Source: Mytilus edulis (Eukaryota > Mollusca > Bivalvia > Mytilida > Mytilidae). From it: a stretch of DNA of 64,000 nt. Where the stretch lies: contig NC_092345.1 of the NCBI RefSeq assembly GCF_963676685.1, positions 75,195,960 through 75,259,959 of the forward strand. The letters are read 5' to 3'. The number at the start of each line of letters is the position of its first letter. Positions within the stretch are counted from its first letter, which is position 1. The notes beneath the pieces were generated by a model that worked only from the letters and a program-made list of their open reading frames with translations, was not told where the DNA came from and searched no databases. The position numbers and the translations under genes were made by a program. Shown here piece after piece: positions 23,101 through 34,089 of the stretch.

Positions 23101-26100
23101 AAAGATGAAGAGCTATAATCCAAAAGGTCCAAAAAATATAGCCAAATCCGTGAAAGAAATCAGAGCTTTGCACGAGGGAGATCCATTCCTTAATTTATAA
23201 TAATTTCTATCATTTTGTAACAGCAAATTTTAATAACAAAAAATCCGTATTTTCATGCCAGTACCGAAGTACTGGCTACTGGGCTGGTGATACCCTCGGG
23301 GACTAATAGTCCACCAGCAGAGGCATCGACCCAGTGGTAGTAAATAAAATTAACGGTACTAATTTCCTTGCACCAGATGCGCATTTCGACAATATATGTC
23401 TCTTCAGTGATGCTCGTGGCCAAAATATTTGAAATACAAAGCTTATATAAAAGATGAAGAGCTATAATCCAAAAGGTCCAAAAAATATAGCCAAATCCGT
23501 GAAAGAAATCAGAGCTTTGCACGAGGGAGATCCATTCCTTAATTTATAATAATTTCTATCATTTTGTAACAGCAAATTTTAATAACAAAAAATCCGTATT
23601 TTCATGCCAGTACCGAAGTACTGGCTACTGGGCTGGTGATACCCTCGGGGACTAATAGTCCACCAGCAGAGGCATCGACCCAGTGGTAGTAAATAAAATT
23701 AACGGTACTAATTTCCTTGCACCAGATGCGCATTTCGACAATATATGTCTCTTCAGTGATGCTCGTGGCCAAAATATTTGAAATACAAAGCTTATATAAA
23801 AGATGAAGAGCTATAATCCAAAAGGTCCAAAAAATATAGCCAAATCCGTGAAAGAAATCAGAGCTTTGCACGAGGGAGATCCATTCCTTAATTTATAATA
23901 ATTTCTATCATTTTGTAACAGCAAATTTTAATAACAAAAAATCCGTATTTTCATGCCAGTACCGAAGTACTGGCTACTGGGCTGGTGATACCCTCGGGGA
24001 CTAATAGTCCACCAGCAGAGGCATCGACCCAGTGGTAGTAAATAAAATTAACGGTACTAATTTCCTTGCACCAGATGCGCATTTCGACAATATATGTCTC
24101 TTCAGTGATGCTCGTGGCCAAAATATTTGAAATACAAAGCTTATATAAAAGATGAAGAGCTATAATCCAAAAGGTCCAAAAAATATAGCCAAATCCGTGA
24201 AAGAAATCAGAGCTTTGCACGAGGGAGATCCATTCCTTAATTTATAATAATTTCTATCATTTTGTAACAGCAAATTTTAATAACAAAAAATCCGTATTTT
24301 CATGCCAGTACCGAAGTACTGGCTACTGGGCTGGTGATACCCTCGGGGACTAATAGTCCACCAGCAGAGGCATCGACCCAGTGGTAGTAAATAAAATTAA
24401 CGGTACTAATTTCCTTGCACCAGATGCGCATTTCGACAATATATGTCTCTTCAGTGATGCTCGTGGCCAAAATATTTGAAATACAAAGCTTATATAAAAG
24501 ATGAAGAGCTATAATCCAAAAGGTCCAAAAAATATAGCCAAATCCGTGAAAGAAATCAGAGCTTTGCACGAGGGAGATCCATTCCTTAATTTATAATAAT
24601 TTCTATCATTTTGTAACAGCAAATTTTAATAACAAAAAATCCGTATTTTCATGCCAGTACCGAAGTACTGGCTACTGGGCTGGTGATACCCTCGGGGACT
24701 AATAGTCCACCAGCAGAGGCATCGACCCAGTGGTAGTAAATAAAATTAACGGTACTAATTTCCTTGCACCAGATGCGCATTTCGACAATATATGTCTCTT
24801 CAGTGATGCTCGTGGCCAAAATATTTGAAATACAAAGCTTATATAAAAGATGAAGAGCTATAATCCAAAAGGTCCAAAAAATATAGCCAAATCCGTGAAA
24901 GAAATGTAAATAAGGTCCGGTTCAATTAAATCAATCTCTCGAATAACACATTCTGATGTTTGATCGTTTAACTGAAATAACAGATTAATCTGGAAATATA
25001 CGCAATAAACATGTTGCAATTTCTAGACGGAGAATGTAAGAGATACATTTCCTTGGTCGATTTATATTTTTAGGGAAAGCTTATAGATTTCATTAAAGTT
25101 AAACTTATATACTTGTTTGAATTTTGAAACATTGGAAGCTTACCTGGAAAGCATTCAACATGAGAATCAAGAAATGTGAGAGTATCTCCTGTAGTAATAG
25201 AATACCCTAGTAGTCTGGCTCGCACCAATCCTTCTCGTTTTTTCGTGTGTAATACTTTTACTTTTTTCAGTGTTGCCATATAATCGTCTAATGGTTTCTT
25301 CAAATGTGCTACAATAAAAAAAATATCGATTAACGGGTGTATCTTTTATGTTTTGTTCCCTTCTTGGCGGTATTTTGCATTTGCGCCGATCTGCATTTCA
25401 TTTGCGCCGAATTTTTTTTCATTGGCGCCGATTTTTCTTTCAATTGCGCCGATTTTTTTACAGGTAAACTACAGGTGAATGTTATTTTCCACTTATCATC
25501 ATAGACCTCTTCAGTTAGCCAGTTGTACAAATGTTATGAATTGTCGATCAATTAATATTGGGATAGCCATTTACCAATGTCACTTAATTTGTCTATATAC
25601 TCTGTGCTCAGCCCAACAGATTTATTTTTTCCTCCACCAGTTCTAAGCCAGATGAAAACGACACCAATCAATTCTACATTGTGGATAAGCATCCAAAATT
25701 ACGTTATGCATTACTTGTTCAAAGCCAGTAAGCATAACCTCGACCCAAAGAAAAGTTGGTTTTGATTGCAGATATCGCAAATTATTTTCCTCATCACTTC
25801 ATAGCACTGTTCATCTTTCGCTGGTAAGTGGGCGTAACTTAGAGGTACGTAGTTTACGTATTTACATCCGTGTAAAGTATATAACTGATAAAAGTATTTC
25901 GGACAGCACTTAAAAGTTCCATTTATGAATATTGCAGATATATATCAATGCAAAAACATTCAACATGTTCAAGATTGAGGTGTGTAGAAAAAATAAATTT
26001 ACCTTTCTTGCGATCACTTGCACTGACCATCCGAGGCCAGTATTCACTCACATATGTTGAACAGTAAATTAAATTATAGGAACAAATATAAAATCGCCAC

Positions 26101-29100
26101 AAATGAAAAAATGAAATATGCGCAAATGAAAGAATGAACAATTTAAAAATCGGCGAAAATGTCATACGCCCCTTCTTGGTAAGTTTTTGTCTCTTTGACA
26201 CGTTCCCCATTTGGCCGTTTCCATTCGCAAAACTATTGCACCAGATTTGTTTAAATTACTCAAGATTAATTAAAATACAAAATATGGTATTCTTGGTTGT
26301 AAAAATATAACGAACAATAAAACCACTATTGAATATGTAATTAACGGGGTCAGAATTCAACAGTCAACGAACATTTTCGAATTTGAATGTTACAGTATGC
26401 TTTTTAATATACTTTTTGAAATACGCTGATGTTGAAGACAGTTTTTGAAAACATGCTTTTTTTTTACAGATTCATTAAGAAATATCCAGATCCATTTCAA
26501 GTAATGTTTATCTTAAAGTAGGTGAATCAATTGCTGCCTCTTAGACACATTCCCCGTTTCCATTCTCAATTTTGTTATTTCAAACATTATTTTGAATTGG
26601 TAAAATATCTTTTTTTAATTACCTTTGACTAAGTTTTGTGCGTTAAATCAAATAGGAAATCGCCATGATTCTTTTATAGGTATTAAACAAGCGGTAACAA
26701 AAATGTTCTCTGAATGTTTGTTTTTCCCCTTAATTGCCTTTCCGTCTAAAAACAGTGCAAAATTTTGTGTTCAGTTCTAGGCGTTGCTAAACTAAAACTT
26801 TATTGACACCGAAAAAAATGAATTTCTGTCGATAAAATATATCTAATGTAAATGCAACCTGTGTTCTCTTATTGAAAAATTATAGCGGAAAATGTATGTC
26901 GACATTTTTTTTATTTCAGTAAGTTTTCATCATAGTTCAATTGTCATTGTAGTACACGAATGATTCAATAACAAGTACCTGATGTTTTTAGTCATTTTAT
27001 GTAGTATTTTGTTAGTTTAACAGCAATAGTGTCCATAAAAGAAGGACATCTTGTAGTATTTCACACAAAGAGCAGTAATACATTCATTTAGCCTGGAGTG
27101 CTTTTGCATGTATGTGTAATCATTGTCAATATGACTTAATATGCATGTCAATGTGTCGAGACAGAAATGTTTTTATGTTTTTAGAACGTTTAATGCTCAT
27201 TCTTATGATGAAATGAATGTAAATACTGCGGTTACTAAGTACCTACCTAAATCTGAAAAGTCGTCTACCAGAATTATTTCGTGTATCAAATTTGGTGGCG
27301 ACCGGTCCAAAATACTGTGGACAGTACGCAGTAAAACTGACCAAGCCTCATTATGGAGACAAATTATTACACTTGTATTAGGAAGATCTTTTGGATAAAT
27401 TTTTGCTTTACATCTGAAATGGATTACTTTAGATCAAAAGTATTTCAAATTTCTACACCTTCATTGCTGTTAATGTATACGCATATATCTACCAATCATT
27501 GCAAGTGTCTAAATTGTAATTGTCATTATTAACATTATAATCGCTGTAATTAAGTATCTCCATTGTCATTACTGTAAGTTACTATCTTGTCATTGTTATT
27601 AGTGCCAAAATTGTCATTGCTATAAGTGTTTGATTGTAAAATTATAGAGTGTAATTGAAATTCTTCAAGTTTTGATCTGTATGCTTACGATTACATTATT
27701 GCAAGCGTCTGAAATGAAATTGTCATTTGTGCAACTATCTACACTATCATTGATGTTACTGATTTTGGTAATTTACAGTGTAATTATGAAATTGAAAGTT
27801 TCTACACAATTGTTGACGGTAGTGTCTACATTATCATCAAATTATCATACGTTTTCAATGTCCATTCTGTATTTTCATAGCTATAAGTGTAATATTGTAA
27901 TTGCTTTAAGTTTGTACATTTAAGAATTGAAAGTTAACTGTATAAGTTTCTGCATAATCATTTTGCAACATCTACATTTAGTCAATCTTAAGTTGTTTGC
28001 ATTGTCATTGTGGTAATGGATTTATCGTGAATATCTTAAAACAGCATTGCCTAAAATATTAAATTTCCTGTTACCTGTTTCTTTTCGAAGTCCTTTCTGT
28101 TATAAAGATATTTTCGAATCTTTTTAGATGTAGACGCAGCAAGGTGTCCAACAATCCTTCCTGCCGTAGACGGAATTGCTTTTTTTTAAACTTTAAACCA
28201 TGCTTTTTTTCAAAACATCTTGATATTGATTTAAAACTTACTGTGGATTTCTAATATCTGCCAGTCTTCTGTGATACGATATCATATCACTTACATACTG
28301 ATTAAATCCATTTAGTTTGTACAATCTATCATACTGTGACCTCTCATCTGGGGCTAGTTTAGTGACGTTAACTCTTACAGCACTACCCATCTCACCTTAT
28401 AGGATTACAAATAAATAAGAAATAATAATGTCAAAAAGAAACAAAGATTATAAGAAAATTAATTGAAGTTTGAATTTGAATTTTTGAAACATTTTGACTT
28501 TCACCTTGAATACTAAAATTTGGAGGTGCTGTAAAGATCGGTGTTTTTTTTTTTGGTTTTTTTTAATTAGTTAATTTTTACACATAAGTATGCGTTTAAT
28601 TAACAAACCAAAAGTAAGCAAAAACCGTTAGTTTTTTCGTTTGAATTATTTACATTTGTCATTTCGGGGCCTTTTATAGCGGACTATGCGGTATGGGCTT
28701 TTTTCATTATTGAATACCGTACGGTGACCTTTAGTTGTTAATTTCTGTGTCATTTTGATCTCTTATGGAGAGCTATCTCATTGGCAATCATACCACATCT
28801 CCTTTTTTATACTAAATGTTACAAGTACGATACTATACCTTAATAATATTTCGATTACAGAATGCTAGCCATTAAACCAGATTCTACACACCATTTTTTC
28901 TTAAAATGTCCTGTATCAAGTTGGGAATGATGCAGTTGTTATCAAACAGTTCGTTTCTATGTATGTTGAATTGGCTTTTGTTTTTGTTGCGTTTTAGTGT
29001 ATCTGTTGTTCCGTTGTTTTTTTACATCTTATAGTTGATGTGTTTCCCTCGGTTTTAGTTTGTAACCTGAATTTGTTTTCTCTGAATGGATTTATGACCT

Positions 29101-29648
29101 TTGAGCAGCGGTAAACTACGGTTTCCTTTATCTAACTTACCTGGTGCATCCATCAAAGCAATGACGTCTAAATGTTGTAATCTTTTCCATTCACTATCTG
29201 GGATAACATACACATTTGGGTTCTCATTAACATTGTTTTTCTTTAATTTTGTCTCTGTAAATTTCAAGCCGGCATCCACATGCTCCTTTTCTGAAGATTT
29301 ATTGCTTAATCGGCGGCTTTCAAATTTTTGTTTTGGGGGTTGAAGTTGTTGATGTAGAAATCTAGAAGGAACTTTATTCTTTTGTCCTGACATTATTTTG
29401 GGTGTTTTCAACAACGGTCTCCTTACTTTAGGACTTACAAATACATCAGCTTGTAGAGGCTGTTTGTTGTGTACAAGTTTGAAATGGTCTCTTGATTCTA
29501 GTGCTTCTTGAATTTTTAAATTATCTCTTAAATATTGTCTGTGAATATGATCTTCGTGAAACATTAGTATCATTAAGGTGATTGAAAACCATATCAATGA
29601 GACAACAAAAATGGTAAGAAAAAAAGATGATTTGGTGATCCTAGTCAT
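14162..29648 (-). CDS. GALNT: Polypeptide N-acetylgalactosaminyltransferase (GalNAc-transferase), 11 exons, complete
   Basis: Type II Golgi enzyme that starts mucin-type O-glycosylation by moving GalNAc from UDP-GalNAc to Ser/Thr. Exons in transcript order: 29648-29141, 28395-28242, 27413-27247, 25308-25144, 18899-18683, 18431-18314, 17010-16819, 16518-16390, 16080-15973, 15534-15406, 14290-14162. All junctions are GT-AG and in phase, giving 2016 nt (671 aa plus stop). A TAG 51 nt upstream in frame supports the start. Residues about 7-30 form a membrane anchor, followed by a basic stem. The GT-A domain shows [13 protein letters not shown] (about 234-246), VDDFSD, the metal-binding DSH (about 324-326), [16 protein letters not shown] (about 433-439) and VWMCGG. 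A C-terminal ricin-type lectin domain (about 540-671) has CLD- and QxW-like repeats, ending QQWAW. The usual 'ECNVGWLEP' context reads 'ECFPGWLEP'. The paralogue number cannot be assigned by eye. Intron 4 holds a ribozyme-bearing tandem array. Confidence 0.95.
15205..15330 (+). repeat. Dispersed repeat family D variant
   Basis: 'gtgagccaaggctctgtgtt' through 'gttgtctcattggctctcc'. A close relative lies at 1388-1505. It is in the last GALNT intron, about 75 bp beyond the donor of the exon ending at 15406. Confidence 0.65.
19806..19849 (+). ncRNA. Decayed hammerhead ribozyme in a dispersed repeat, GALNT intron
   Basis: Stem I GCGUCA / UGGCGU; core CUAGUAA (two changed core bases); stem II GUCU-UGUGU-GGAC; GAAA; stem III region ACGCAAUU, no longer palindromic; cleavage C. 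It is antisense to the GALNT gene and lies about 1 kb from the intact array. Confidence 0.6.
19985..20440 (+). repeat. Dispersed repeat family B
   Basis: Same block order as 13070-13500, with an unrelated stretch of about 130 bp inserted (20165-20280). It lies in GALNT intron 4, antisense to the gene, just before the satellite array. Confidence 0.7.
20896..24905 (-). repeat. 349-bp satellite array, about 11.5 copies, each with a hammerhead ribozyme
   Basis: Exact 349-bp periodicity. Copies look identical by eye; the only difference I noticed is one base near 21113 in the first unit. The array begins and ends inside a unit. It lies in intron 4 of the GALNT gene, and its ribozyme-bearing strand is the gene's sense strand. 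Each unit also contains a conserved palindrome-rich part ('ccagtaccgaagtactgg') and a 'gtccaccagcagaggcatcg' block that recurs in diverged repeats elsewhere in the window. An 89-codon open frame in each unit is a by-product of the repeat and crosses the ribozyme. Confidence 0.97.
20927..24809 (-). ncRNA. Twelve intact hammerhead ribozyme motifs, one per satellite unit
   Basis: The 44-nt motif occupies 20927-20970, 21276-21319, 21625-21668, 21974-22017, 22323-22366, 22672-22715, 23021-23064, 23370-23413, 23719-23762, 24068-24111, 24417-24460 and 24766-24809, all minus strand. Read 5' to 3': stem I strand GCAUCA; core CUGAAGA (fits CUGANGA); stem II GACA-UAUAU-UGUC; GAAA; the palindrome AUGCGCAU (including the A15.1-U16.1 pair) as a very short stem III; cleavage nucleotide C17; stem I strand UGGUGC. 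Stem I is 6 bp with one G-U pair and stem II is 4 bp with the preferred G10.1-C11.1 pair. All invariant core positions are satisfied. Short, self-complementary stem III is typical of animal retroelement hammerheads, which often cleave as dimers. Confidence 0.88.
25370..25460. repeat. Short tandem repeat of TTGCGCCGA with an inverted partner
   Basis: Four GCGCCGA words at about 20-bp spacing, separated by T-rich spacers. A diverged reverse-complement partner ('aaatcggcgaaaatg', 'cgccccttcttggtaag') lies at 26095-26190, so 25340-26195 may be one element with inverted ends in GALNT intron 3. Confidence 0.55.
27480..28030. repeat. Degenerate minisatellite rich in TTGTCATT
   Basis: Loose repetition of 'ttgtcattgctataagtgtc'-like words, with unit length near 30 bp but variable. 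It lies in GALNT intron 2. No gene here; the plus-strand open frames are by-products. Confidence 0.6.
28640..28805 (+). repeat. Dispersed repeat family D
   Basis: 'gtcatttcggggccttttat', 'taccgtacggtgac', 'ttgttaatttctgtgtcat' and 'ctcattggcaatcatacca'. It lies in GALNT intron 1, antisense to the gene. Other copies: 38640-38820 (+), 42245-42340 (+, partial), 3465-3570 (-), 46050-46205 (-). Variants with 'gtgagccaaggctctgtgtt' lie at 1388-1505 and 15208-15330. Confidence 0.65.
28875..29135 (+). repeat. Dispersed repeat family B
   Basis: Family B blocks end directly at the donor region of GALNT exon 1 (29141), in intron 1 and antisense to the gene. Confidence 0.7.
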
Positions 29649-30690
29649 TGTGTATAAAAATATGTTATCTTTGGTATTATATTTTATCGGTGGTGACTAC
29701 TTTAATGTTAATGTAATCGCTTGCTTAGTTATGAAGATTAAGTACAATTCCGTAGGTTTAAAATCTGGTCATTATTACTAGCATTTTGGCTAAAAAATAT
29801 CGAAGAAATGTAAGTATTTCAAAAATTAATCAAGACAATTGAAGATGTGAGATATGCTTTAACGTATAAGTTTATATGGACGTAAACATTAATCTCTCTT
29901 TCATAAATGCAAATACACATTCAAATATCAAGAAACTTTTTTTGGATTTTATGTTTAAATTGAAATTATTTTATAGTTTGCAGTGCAATTTTTTTTACTG
30001 ACACTAGCACTAGATGAAAATTTCAGATGTAAGAAAAGACTGTCCTTGTCCGAATCAGACCTATTTTTCTTTTCTCTTTTACTCAGTCAAGGCCGTCTAG
30101 GCTGAGACATGTATATATATTCTGAAAAAAGAAGTAAACTGATAACTATTTAGACCACTAGGACAAAATAATATTGATAATAGCTTAAACTCTCTTTAAT
30201 CCGCACGTTACGACGTATATCAATCATCGAATTAAACATATTATAAAAGTTTACAAAATAGACAAGCACTATCGAGAGATCCATTGTTTAAAAAAGCTAT
30301 CACATATACAAATCTAGACGATATAAATGTTAAGAGATTAGAATTCTTAACGTTCAAAAATTGCTGAAACGGAATAAAATAGTATACAAGCTAATTATCT
30401 AATAATATTTCTGATAATGTCTGTCCCTTTATATTATTTTAAAATGATTTCGAAGTTACCAATGAATATGTTCCTTTTCCAGTTGAATTTATGTCAGATT
30501 GAAATCACATATAAATGTGTACCTAAATTGTTTTAATTTCTCCCAGAATTAAATTCATTGGTACTCAGATATCCAGTGTAATTCTACTAAATGTTTAAAC
30601 GTGCGCAATGAATACTTGTTTCCGGAATAACCTTATTACAAAACGTTTCAGTACAATCACCCATAAAAATTGTCACTTGTAATCATAATT
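29649..30690. promoter_or_regulatory. Upstream region of the GALNT gene
   Basis: Should contain the 5' untranslated region and promoter of the minus-strand GALNT gene by position. I see no convincing TATA box, initiator or CpG island. There is an in-frame stop at 29697-29699 just before the start codon. Confidence 0.35.
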
Positions 30691-30694
30691 GTAC

Positions 30695-30775
30695 CCTTAG
30701 TTGGCTCCTGGGCGGGCTAACCTCGATAACTGACAGTCCACCTTAAACATTGCAGACCCAGCAGTAATAACAACA
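30695..30775 (-). repeat. Fragment of the satellite family
   Basis: Aligns with the 'ctactgggctggtgatacc' and 'agtccaccagcagaggcatc' blocks of the unit with many changes. It lies just upstream of the GALNT gene; no ribozyme core remains. Confidence 0.5.
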
Positions 30776-31789
30776 GTATATAACGACTTAATGAACACTT
30801 TTCATTAAGTTCGCTATTCGTAGAATACTTTCGTTTGATAAAACAAAAACCATTTACAGAATCATAAGCCGAAATCTTTTAAGACAATCGTTGCTTGAGG
30901 GAATTACAACTTAAGTTTTAGTACACATATGTGATCCATATACTGACTCAAATTATGAAACTCATGGGCGTGCAGTATTCACGAGGACTAAATTTGCATA
31001 TTAATAAATGGAAAACTTAGAAATTTAACGCTCCACAGAAAATAAATGCAAAAAGTCATGCACTAGGTTTTCTGTAAAAAATAGTTGTTAGATATTAATA
31101 GCGTTCTATGATCCACATACCTTATCAAGTTTTAGATATATCCTTAGTTTATAGATGACACGTGTTTAGCTTATTGATTACATCAAGATGTTGCATGCCG
31201 GAGTCATGTTTATTCATTTATTTTGTTCATTGATTTCCTTTTAACTTCAATATTCGGTAATATCATTTCCTTTTTTCATTTTCAGTGTATCTAATATTTA
31301 TGAGTAACACAACGTTGAAAATACGTTTAGTTTTATGTTTAAGTAACGACGAAACATTAAAGGTAGAAATAATGAAATAGATAGTTGTCAGGATAATCAC
31401 ATTTGACATGCAAGTGCACAAGTATTTTTTTTATTTTCAAAAGTAGGTAAAACGAAAAATGTATTAGTTAATTTGTAGATTTTTTGTCAAATACAGATGC
31501 ACAATTAGACCTCTTACTTGTATGACAGTCGCATACAATTTTATCATATTGACAACGGTGTGTGAAAAAACAGAAATAAAAAAAAATGTAACAAAGAAGC
31601 AAAAAAGGCATATGGACAAAGCACATAAGCGAGAATGAAAGACAATTAAATCCATAACACAATGACGGGATGTATACGTACTGATTGACGTCAAATGGAT
31701 ATCAACAAAAAAGACAAGACAACAAATGTAATATTAAGAAAGACAAATAAATACTATAACAACTTATCAAGATGATAAACATGTACCCA

Positions 31790-32850
31790 GAAACTATACT
31801 TCAAGGAATATTTATCAACAAGGCCTTTGTACGTTCCCATGAATTATTTTTAGAAAAAGGACAAAACATACCCCTGGTTCATTAAATTTCTGCTCATACA
31901 CTGGTGTTGATCTACAAAATCTGAGAAAAAGCTGCAAGTTCTTGAATACAGAATAAGTTGGGAAATGTATATCCTATATGCAGGCAAAGCTGATATATTG
32001 CTTCTAAGGTTGGGGAATGGATTATTTTAAAATTAAAATTGTCTCGTTTGTCATAGACTCTGGTACTGAGATGACCGTGTATGTCAAATTCGAGTTATAA
32101 GTCTAAAATGAAGTGCAAGAAGCCCTGTCTGTTGTTTCTTGAATTTCTAGTTCTGGGTTCTGGAGGATATATTAATGGAACCCAATCAGAAAACTTTGAA
32201 ATTATAGCAAGAACATCATTAATATACCACTATCTAAATGTGAAATTAAATTACCTAGCTTCTGTGATCTTCTAGTTTTTTACAAGTGTCTGAAGAAACT
32301 CCGACTCCTATGAAAATAAGACGAGATCGACAAGGAGATACACACAGTTCGTTTCAATAGGAATGTCGACAGTTTGTTGAAACGTCTACCTCCAAATTCA
32401 ACATATATGTTGTCAATAAGAAAATCCAACGTGCTGATCACTTGATTCTCTGTGTATCATTTTTTACCTTTTTGTTCACAAATAAGTAACACATTCATAG
32501 CGTATACTACCACTTTTATGCTGAAAAGCATTGTGGATAACTCCTTCAGGCTATTTTGCTCATTTCGCGTTGGGAATGGTGGTATTAAAAAAATTAAAAG
32601 TTTTGATAGAACTGATTTCAGAAAACAACATTTACAATTATCCAGAAGTTCTTTAGAGTTTTTAAGAATCCACATATGGTTTATAAAACTACGCGAGTAA
32701 ACAGTTTCACAGTATTTCTGAAGACCCTCTTTAACTGCAGACAGAATCATTTTTCAATCTAATGGAAAATTCTTTTAGTCGAACATGCAGATGAACCGAC
32801 AATTTACCGTTGTTGGTACAGAATTTCAGGAAGGTTAGGTATCTAATACA
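31790..32850 (-). pseudogene. Decayed Penelope-type reverse transcriptase fragment
   Basis: Minus-strand pieces in changing frames: a 97-residue open stretch (32750-32457) with 'MWILKNSKELLDN' and 'SLKELSTMLFSIK', then 'LDFLIDNIYVEFGGR' with an RF...KLSTFLLKRT remnant. Lower down are tail-like blocks (32070-31860). It resembles a reverse transcriptase family abundant in bivalves whose A motif is D-F-S-x-LYT-x-IP. Many frameshifts; no function expected. Confidence 0.65.
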
Positions 32851-33104
32851 AACAAGATAAGTCGTGCGATTTGTTGTTGTATGTAATGTTCACTGGAGCC
32901 ATTCAGGACTTATGATGCGTCAAAATCTCATCCTTGTCAAATGATAGTTTTTATATGTAGGATTACGTGAGTTATTGGTGTAGTCAAATGACACATACTT
33001 TAAAATAAGAGACCCGTTTGCCTGTTTAGGCTGGATACATACTTAGCAACCTCAAATGGATATTATATTGAATACATATGGGTACCAAACTCTTTGTAGG
33101 TACA

Positions 33105-33540
33105 CATTAAAAGTAAAAGAACCAAAATATCGAACTCCACGGAAATTTCAAAACGGAATTTCCTTTATCAACTTGCATAAACAAAAGCTAAAACACATCA
33201 AACGAATTGAAAACATCTGTCACTTTCCTGATTAGGTAAAGCCATTTCCGCATGTAGAAAATGGTGGATTAAACCTGGTGTCTTCCTTGCTGAACCTTTG
33301 CCTTAAAATGGCCGTCAAATACAATTCCTTTGTATTGAAAACAATTTGTGAGCTTAACAAAGAGACGTATATGAGAAATATGTAAAACTTGGGGGTACAG
33401 CAGTAAACATGTATTATAATATTAATCACTATAAAAAAAAACTGTACCAACAAAGAAAACCAAATGACATATAGACACGTTAGAGACAAAGCACATAAGC
33501 AAAAATGAAAGACAAGAATACAAAAAATGACCATAGAACA
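33105..33540 (-). repeat. Dispersed repeat family C, degraded
   Basis: Blocks 'cgaactccacggaaatttc', 'aaaacacatcaaacgaat' and 'gtagaaaatggtggatta', then a degraded tail. It lies upstream of GALNT, with no gene. The similar stretch 31495-31690 is a further poor copy. Confidence 0.5.
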
Positions 33541-33848
33541 TTAGTGCAAAGGAGTGGTATATAAATACCGATCTACGCCAAAAGGATATTCCATATAATT
33601 ACACCTTTTGTAAGAATCCTGGATTTTGATTGGTTGATAGCTAGTGTATTTTTCACCAATTTACTGTTATCAAATGAATATCGTTCATTTTTTAACGCCG
33701 TCGGGGTATATGCAAAAAGGATATGCCTTTTTACCCTCTCTGCCGTTGTATTTGCCAAAAATTCGACTGAACGCTTGAAAATTCACGATCATCAATGCAT
33801 TTTTGAACGTTAACATTCGGTGTAATTAAACATATATAGCATGTTCTT

Positions 33849-33954
33849 GAGGGGTATTTGCGAAAAAATACCAGTCTTTAGAATTTATTCCCCTCGCCTT
33901 ACGGCTCGCGAAGTTTAACATTCTCTCGACTGGTATTTTTCGCAAATACCCCTC
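33849..33954. repeat. Foldback palindrome, 27-28 bp arms
   Basis: Arms GAGGGGTATTTGCGAAAAAA... (33849-33876) and 33928-33954 are complementary. The inner part is partly complementary, with a centre 'cctcgccttacggctcg' similar in style to that of the 1.0-kb palindrome. Confidence 0.85.
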
Positions 33955-34089
33955 CTTAATATGATACATCTGTTTAAAATGGACTAAACAGTAAAGGTAA
34001 AAAATATACAAAGACAAAAAAAAGAACACTATAGCACGTACTTTAGATGACAAACAACATCAATACCTAGAATCTACACCTTGAAACCA

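Noticed and set aside
21159-24569. Ten identical 89-codon open frames, one per satellite unit (minus strand)
   Set aside because: They run across the hammerhead motif and the palindromic block, have no domain, and exist only because the unit lacks stops in that frame. Repetition here reflects array identity, not a protein family.
27141-27398. Plus-strand 85-codon frame
   Set aside because: It is the reverse strand of GALNT exon 3, which carries the conserved glycosyltransferase motif.
32457-32750. Host gene of 97 codons
   Set aside because: Its sequence matches a reverse transcriptase family and continues, out of frame, into more of the same element.
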